In this document: positions 6,496 to 9,152 of the stretch, in pieces
Layout: each line of letters begins with the position of its first letter
How positions within the stretch are numbered: position 1 is the first letter of the stretch
Assembly: GCA_955652075.1 (NCBI GenBank)
Contig: CATPAS010000102.1
Coordinates: 1 to 9,152 of the forward strand
Source: an uncultured Gaiellaceae bacterium
GTDB taxonomy: Bacteria; Actinomycetota; Thermoleophilia; Gaiellales; Gaiellaceae
DNA length: 9,152 nucleotides
Reading direction: 5' to 3'
The notes under the pieces: generated by a model
Told to the model about the DNA's origin: nothing
The model's input: the letters and a program-made list of their open reading frames with translations, nothing else
Database searches by the model: none
Translations under genes and position numbers: made by a program

Positions 6496-6582
6496 GTGAG
6501 CAGATGTTTTCCATCGCCCACAACCTGCCGCGCACGCTCCGCGCCGCCGTTCTAGCCGGCGTTGCTGCAGCGCGCGCGCACG

Positions 6583-6588
6583 AAGGAG
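6583..6588 (+). promoter_or_regulatory. Ribosome-binding site of rne
   Basis: AAGGAG, within GAAGGAGAT, lies 7 nt before the TTG at 6596. It fixes the rne start because no ATG or GTG with comparable spacing exists in that frame. Confidence 0.75.
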
Positions 6589-6595
6589 ATTTTTC

Positions 6596-9152
6596 TTGCG
6601 CTGGTTTCGATCCAGAAAGTCCGAGGAGAAGGCGCCCAGCGAGGCCGCCGCTCCAGAAGCACCTGAACCTCTAGGCACCGACCCCGCCGACGAAGCGGGA
6701 CAATCGAGCAGCACCAGGCCGAGACGTCGTCGCGGTAGCCGCGGCGGCCGAGGCCGCAGCCGAAAGACCGGTACGGCCGAGGCCGCGACCGAGGCCCCAC
6801 AGCCGCAGGCGAAGACGGCGACGAGAGCGCCGAAGACCGAGCGGAAGCCCGCCGGGCCACGGCGTGAGCGCGAGCGCGCGCCCCAGCGCCGCCGGCGCGA
6901 GCCCCCGCGCCGGGCACCGCTTCCGCAGGCGAAGCGCGAGCTGCTCGTGTCCGTCGACGTCGGCGAGCAACGAGTCGCCGTTTTGGAGGACGATCGGGTC
7001 GCGGAGGTCTACCTCGAGCGTCCCGAACGCCGGTCGATCGCGGGCAACATCTACCTCGGGACCGTGGACAACGTCTTGCCGGGAATGGAGGCCGCGTTCA
7101 TCGAGATCGGCCTCGAGAAGAACGGCTTCCTCTACGTGGACGAAATCGTCACGCCGGAGCTCGAAGGCAAGGCACGGCACGGCAAGAAGATCCAGGACCT
7201 GATCAGCCGCGGCCAGACGATCATGGTGCAGGCCGTCAAGGACCCCATGAAGACGAAGGGCGCGCGGCTCACGACGGAGATCTCGCTGCCCGGCCGCTTC
7301 GTCGTCTATCAGCCGAACGGCGACGGATTCGGCGTCTCGCGGCGCCTCGACGACGACGAACGCTCGCGCCTCAAGGACGTGCTCAAAGCCCTCGATCTCA
7401 AAGGCGGCGGCGTCATCGTTCGCACCGCCGCAGAGGGTGCGTCCGCCGAGGACATCGAGCGCGACCTCCTCTTCCTGCAGAAGCTGTGGAAGTCGATCGA
7501 CGTGCGCGCCAACAAGTCGCAGCCCCCGACGCTGCTCTACCAGGAGGCCGAGCTGCCGCTTCGCGTCACGCGCGACCTCTTCACCGAAAACTTCGAGCGC
7601 GCACTGGTGGACGAGGATCGAGCCTACAAGCGCATCGTCGGCTATCTGAAGAAGACATCGCCGCACATGGTCGAACGCGTGGTGCGGTACAAGGACAAGC
7701 CGCCGCTGATGGAGGCCTACGGCGTCGATGCGGAGATCAAGTCGACGCTGAGCCGCCGCGTGGATCTGCCGTCCGGTGGCTACCTCATCTTCGACTACGC
7801 CGAGGCGTTCACCGTCATCGACGTCAACACGGGTCGCTTCGTCGGTTCCCGTTCGAAATCGTCGGGTGCGCGGCTCGAGGACACGATCACGAAGAACAAC
7901 CTCGAAGCGGTGAAGGAAGTCGTACGCCAGCTGCGCCTGCGTGACATCGGCGGCATCATCGTCATCGACTTCATCGACATGGCGAACCCGAAGAACCGTG
8001 CAGCCGTCGAAGCCGCTCTCCGCACGGAGCTCGAACGCGACCGGACGAAGACGTACGTGGTCGAGATCTCGCCCCTCGGCCTCGTCGAGATGACGCGCCA
8101 GAACGTCACCGACGGCCCTCGCGAGATCATGACGAAGAAGTGCCCGACCTGCGGGGGTGACGGCATCGTCCTGTCGGAGACTTCTGCGGCGGTCGAGATC
8201 GAGCGCCGCTTGCGTGCGCTCGCCGGCGCGTCACGCCACCAGGCCTACCGCGTCGAGGTCGCCGCGAAGGTCGCCTCCATCCTCATCGGGCCGGGAGCCT
8301 CTCGTCTGCAGGAGCTCGAGAAGCAGACGCGGCGCCGTTTCTACCTGCGGCCCAAGGAGGACACGCATCTCGATCACTTCCTCGTGCTCGCCGAAGGGAA
8401 GCGCGAGGACCTCGCGCCGACCGCGCCGGTCGCCGAGGGCGCCAAGATCGAGCTGAAGCTCGTCGAAGTCGGGCTCCACGACGCCAACGCGGGCGTCGGG
8501 AAGCTCGACGGGCTGGACGTCTGCGTCGCGAATGCGGCGAAGCAGGTCGGCAAGAAGGTCGACGTGCAAGTCGAGCGCGTGCTCGACGACGCCGCCTACG
8601 CCACACTGGTGAGCCGGGCGGCCGCCGTTGACGAGCCGATCACCGCCGAGAGCGAGGCGGAAAAGCCCACACGCCGCGCCGCGGCTTCGGCGACCGCGGC
8701 CAAGACGGCGGAGCTCGACGATCCAGAGCTCGACGAGGAGGGGGACGAAGCAGACGAGCCCGAGATGGACGAGCCTGAGGCAGACGACCTCGATGCGGAC
8801 GAGCCCGACGTGGAGGCCGGGACGGCGGTGAACGGAACGATCGAGGCAGCCGCTCCGAAGAAGAAGACCCGCCGAGGCTCACGCGGAGGTCGCGGCCGCA
8901 AGAAGAAGACTGCCGCCGCGCCTCCTGCGTCCGGAAACGGCGCGGGCGAGCCCGCGGACGTTCCGTCGCCCGCTACCGCCAGGATCCACGTACCGGACCC
9001 AGACCTGGGTGAGCCCGACGAGTCTCGGGACGAGCCCGCCGGGGACGGCACGGAGCCTCTCAGGCCGAAGAAGAAGACGCGTAGGGGAACCAGGGGCGGG
9101 CGGGGCCGCAAGAAGAAGACGGCGTCCGCCGTCGCCACCGCCACGGACGGCA
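6596..9152 (+). CDS. rne: RNase E/G with TRAM-like domain and basic tails (3' end outside window)
   Basis: Single-strand endoribonuclease for mRNA decay and RNA processing. The frame stays open for 852 codons to the window edge, so the C-terminus is missing. Residues 1-113 are a low-complexity Arg/Ala/Pro-rich extension. The core starts at about 114 (RELLVSVDVGE). The S1 part is at about 150-240 (GNIYLGTVDNVLPGMEAAFIEIG). The 5'-end sensor pair is R276-T277 in VIVRTA. The catalytic DNase I-like site has D409 and N411 (VIDVNTG) and D458 (IDFIDM), matching E. coli D303, N305 and D346. The zinc-link is C516-PT-C519. The small domain follows (about 528-605). Residues about 612-674 look like a TRAM domain, then an acidic stretch (706-740) and two Lys/Arg-rich modules. 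The TTG start has a good SD. The extensions at both ends resemble actinobacterial RNase E more than RNase G. The neighbouring L21/L27/obg genes often found next are outside the window. Confidence 0.95.
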   Translation, partial: MRWFRSRKSEEKAPSEAAAPEAPEPLGTDPADEAGQSSSTRPRRRRGSRGGRGRSRKTGTAEAATEAPQPQAKTATRAPKTERKPAGPRRERERAPQRRRREPPRRAPLPQAKRELLVSVDVGEQRVAVLEDDRVAEVYLERPERRSIAGNIYLGTVDNVLPGMEAAFIEIGLEKNGFLYVDEIVTPELEGKARHGKKIQDLISRGQTIMVQAVKDPMKTKGARLTTEISLPGRFVVYQPNGDGFGVSRRLDDDERSRLKDVLKALDLKGGGVIVRTAAEGASAEDIERDLLFLQKLWKSIDVRANKSQPPTLLYQEAELPLRVTRDLFTENFERALVDEDRAYKRIVGYLKKTSPHMVERVVRYKDKPPLMEAYGVDAEIKSTLSRRVDLPSGGYLIFDYAEAFTVIDVNTGRFVGSRSKSSGARLEDTITKNNLEAVKEVVRQLRLRDIGGIIVIDFIDMANPKNRAAVEAALRTELERDRTKTYVVEISPLGLVEMTRQNVTDGPREIMTKKCPTCGGDGIVLSETSAAVEIERRLRALAGASRHQAYRVEVAAKVASILIGPGASRLQELEKQTRRRFYLRPKEDTHLDHFLVLAEGKREDLAPTAPVAEGAKIELKLVEVGLHDANAGVGKLDGLDVCVANAAKQVGKKVDVQVERVLDDAAYATLVSRAAAVDEPITAESEAEKPTRRAAASATAAKTAELDDPELDEEGDEADEPEMDEPEADDLDADEPDVEAGTAVNGTIEAAAPKKKTRRGSRGGRGRKKKTAAAPPASGNGAGEPADVPSPATARIHVPDPDLGEPDESRDEPAGDGTEPLRPKKKTRRGTRGGRGRKKKTASAVATATDG
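6719..6769 (+). repeat. N-terminal copy of the RG/K-rich module in RNase E
   Basis: Residues 42-58 of RNase E read PRRRRGSRGGRGRSRKT. The core RGSRGGRGR is identical to that of a module near the C-terminus (8855-8911), about 700 residues away. It lies in the disordered N-terminal extension and would be expected to bind RNA or acidic partners. Confidence 0.75.
8855..8911 (+). repeat. First C-terminal RG/K-rich module in RNase E
   Basis: Residues 754-772 have the pattern PKKKTRRGSRGGRGR followed by KKKT. The module follows the acidic stretch at 706-740. It is repeated 210 nt downstream with one residue changed (Ser to Thr) but many different synonymous codons. Confidence 0.85.
9065..9121 (+). 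repeat. Second C-terminal RG/K-rich module in RNase E
   Basis: Residues 824-842 have the pattern PKKKTRRGTRGGRGR followed by KKKT. It differs from the first copy by a single residue. The DNA uses AGG and GGG codons where the first copy uses CGA, CGC and GGT, so the match is held at the protein level. The frame continues past the window, so more copies could follow. Confidence 0.85.

Larger units (their letters stand above)
6411..6595. promoter_or_regulatory. Divergent intergenic region between the small gene and rne
   Basis: These 185 nt hold the control elements of two divergent genes. On the minus strand a TAGGGT (6450-6445) could be a -10 for the small gene, giving a leader of under 30 nt that carries its SD; no good -35 is seen. 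On the plus strand TGGTACCCT (6487-6495) is a likely extended -10 for rne. Between them lie the palindromes CCTAGG (6448-6453) and GGTCC-T-GGACC (6451-6461), a repeated CAGCAGG (6465-6471 and 6474-6480), and a GGCCC/GGGCC hairpin (6470-6483). The rne leader from about 6502 to 6595 contains a short GC hairpin, CGCCG/CGGCG (6545-6561). Confidence 0.5.

Noticed and set aside
6411..6521. Longer N-terminus of the small minus-strand protein from an ATG near 6521
   Set aside because: The perfect SD at 6427-6418 lies inside that longer version and points to the GTG at 6410. The added residues are Gly/Pro-rich and cover the promoter region.
8596..9144. Minus-strand open frame opposite the RNase E C-terminus
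   Set aside because: It is a Ser/Ala/Pro-rich complement of the Asp/Glu/Lys-rich tail of RNase E, with repeats that simply mirror the KKKT modules.

Overview
The window is about 9.1 kb of dense, GC-rich DNA. It holds a bacterial rod-elongation (elongasome) locus followed by an RNase E/G gene. The order is maf (3' part) - mreB - mreC - mreD - PBP2 (mrdA) - rodA on the + strand, then a small gene on the - strand, then an rne-type gene on + that runs off the right edge. High GC, GTG and TTG starts, absent Shine-Dalgarno signals before mreB and mreC, and an RNase E with extensions at both ends all suggest a rod-shaped actinobacterium. A deep-branching class such as Thermoleophilia is my best guess, but that lineage is an inference from gene order and protein style, not something I could test.

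Region 1-6206 is one co-directional block. After the end of Maf (a nucleotide pyrophosphatase) come MreB (cytoplasmic actin-like filament), MreC and MreD (membrane linkers), PBP2 (D,D-transpeptidase) and RodA (SEDS glycosyltransferase). Together these form the Rod complex, which polymerises and crosslinks lateral-wall peptidoglycan. From mreC to rodA the genes overlap (TGATG, an 8-nt overlap into a TTG start, TGATG), which implies translational coupling. mreB and mreC are instead separated from their upstream genes by 28 and 24 nt. Neither has a visible ribosome-binding site, and both have a CTAGAACT-like box just upstream, so each may have its own promoter giving a leaderless or near-leaderless mRNA.

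Region 6204-6595 is a small switch zone. rodA and a 66-codon minus-strand gene of unknown function converge with a 3-nt gap over an imperfect hairpin. That small gene has a perfect 10-nt anti-SD match. It is divergent from rne across a 185-nt intergenic region that contains several short inverted repeats and a likely extended -10 for rne.

Region 6596-9152 is an open reading frame without a stop codon. It encodes RNase E/G with the catalytic core and zinc-link intact, then what looks like a TRAM RNA-binding domain, an acidic block, and low-complexity basic tails. One RG/K-rich module is present once in the N-terminal extension and twice in the C-terminal extension.

Most of the window is a well-known kind of locus. 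The parts that merit a second look are the RNase E architecture, the small minus-strand gene, the rne leader with a possible out-of-frame upstream ORF, the leaderless-looking mreB/mreC starts, and a CxxC pair in PBP2. I see no mobile elements, CRISPR arrays, tRNA or rRNA genes.
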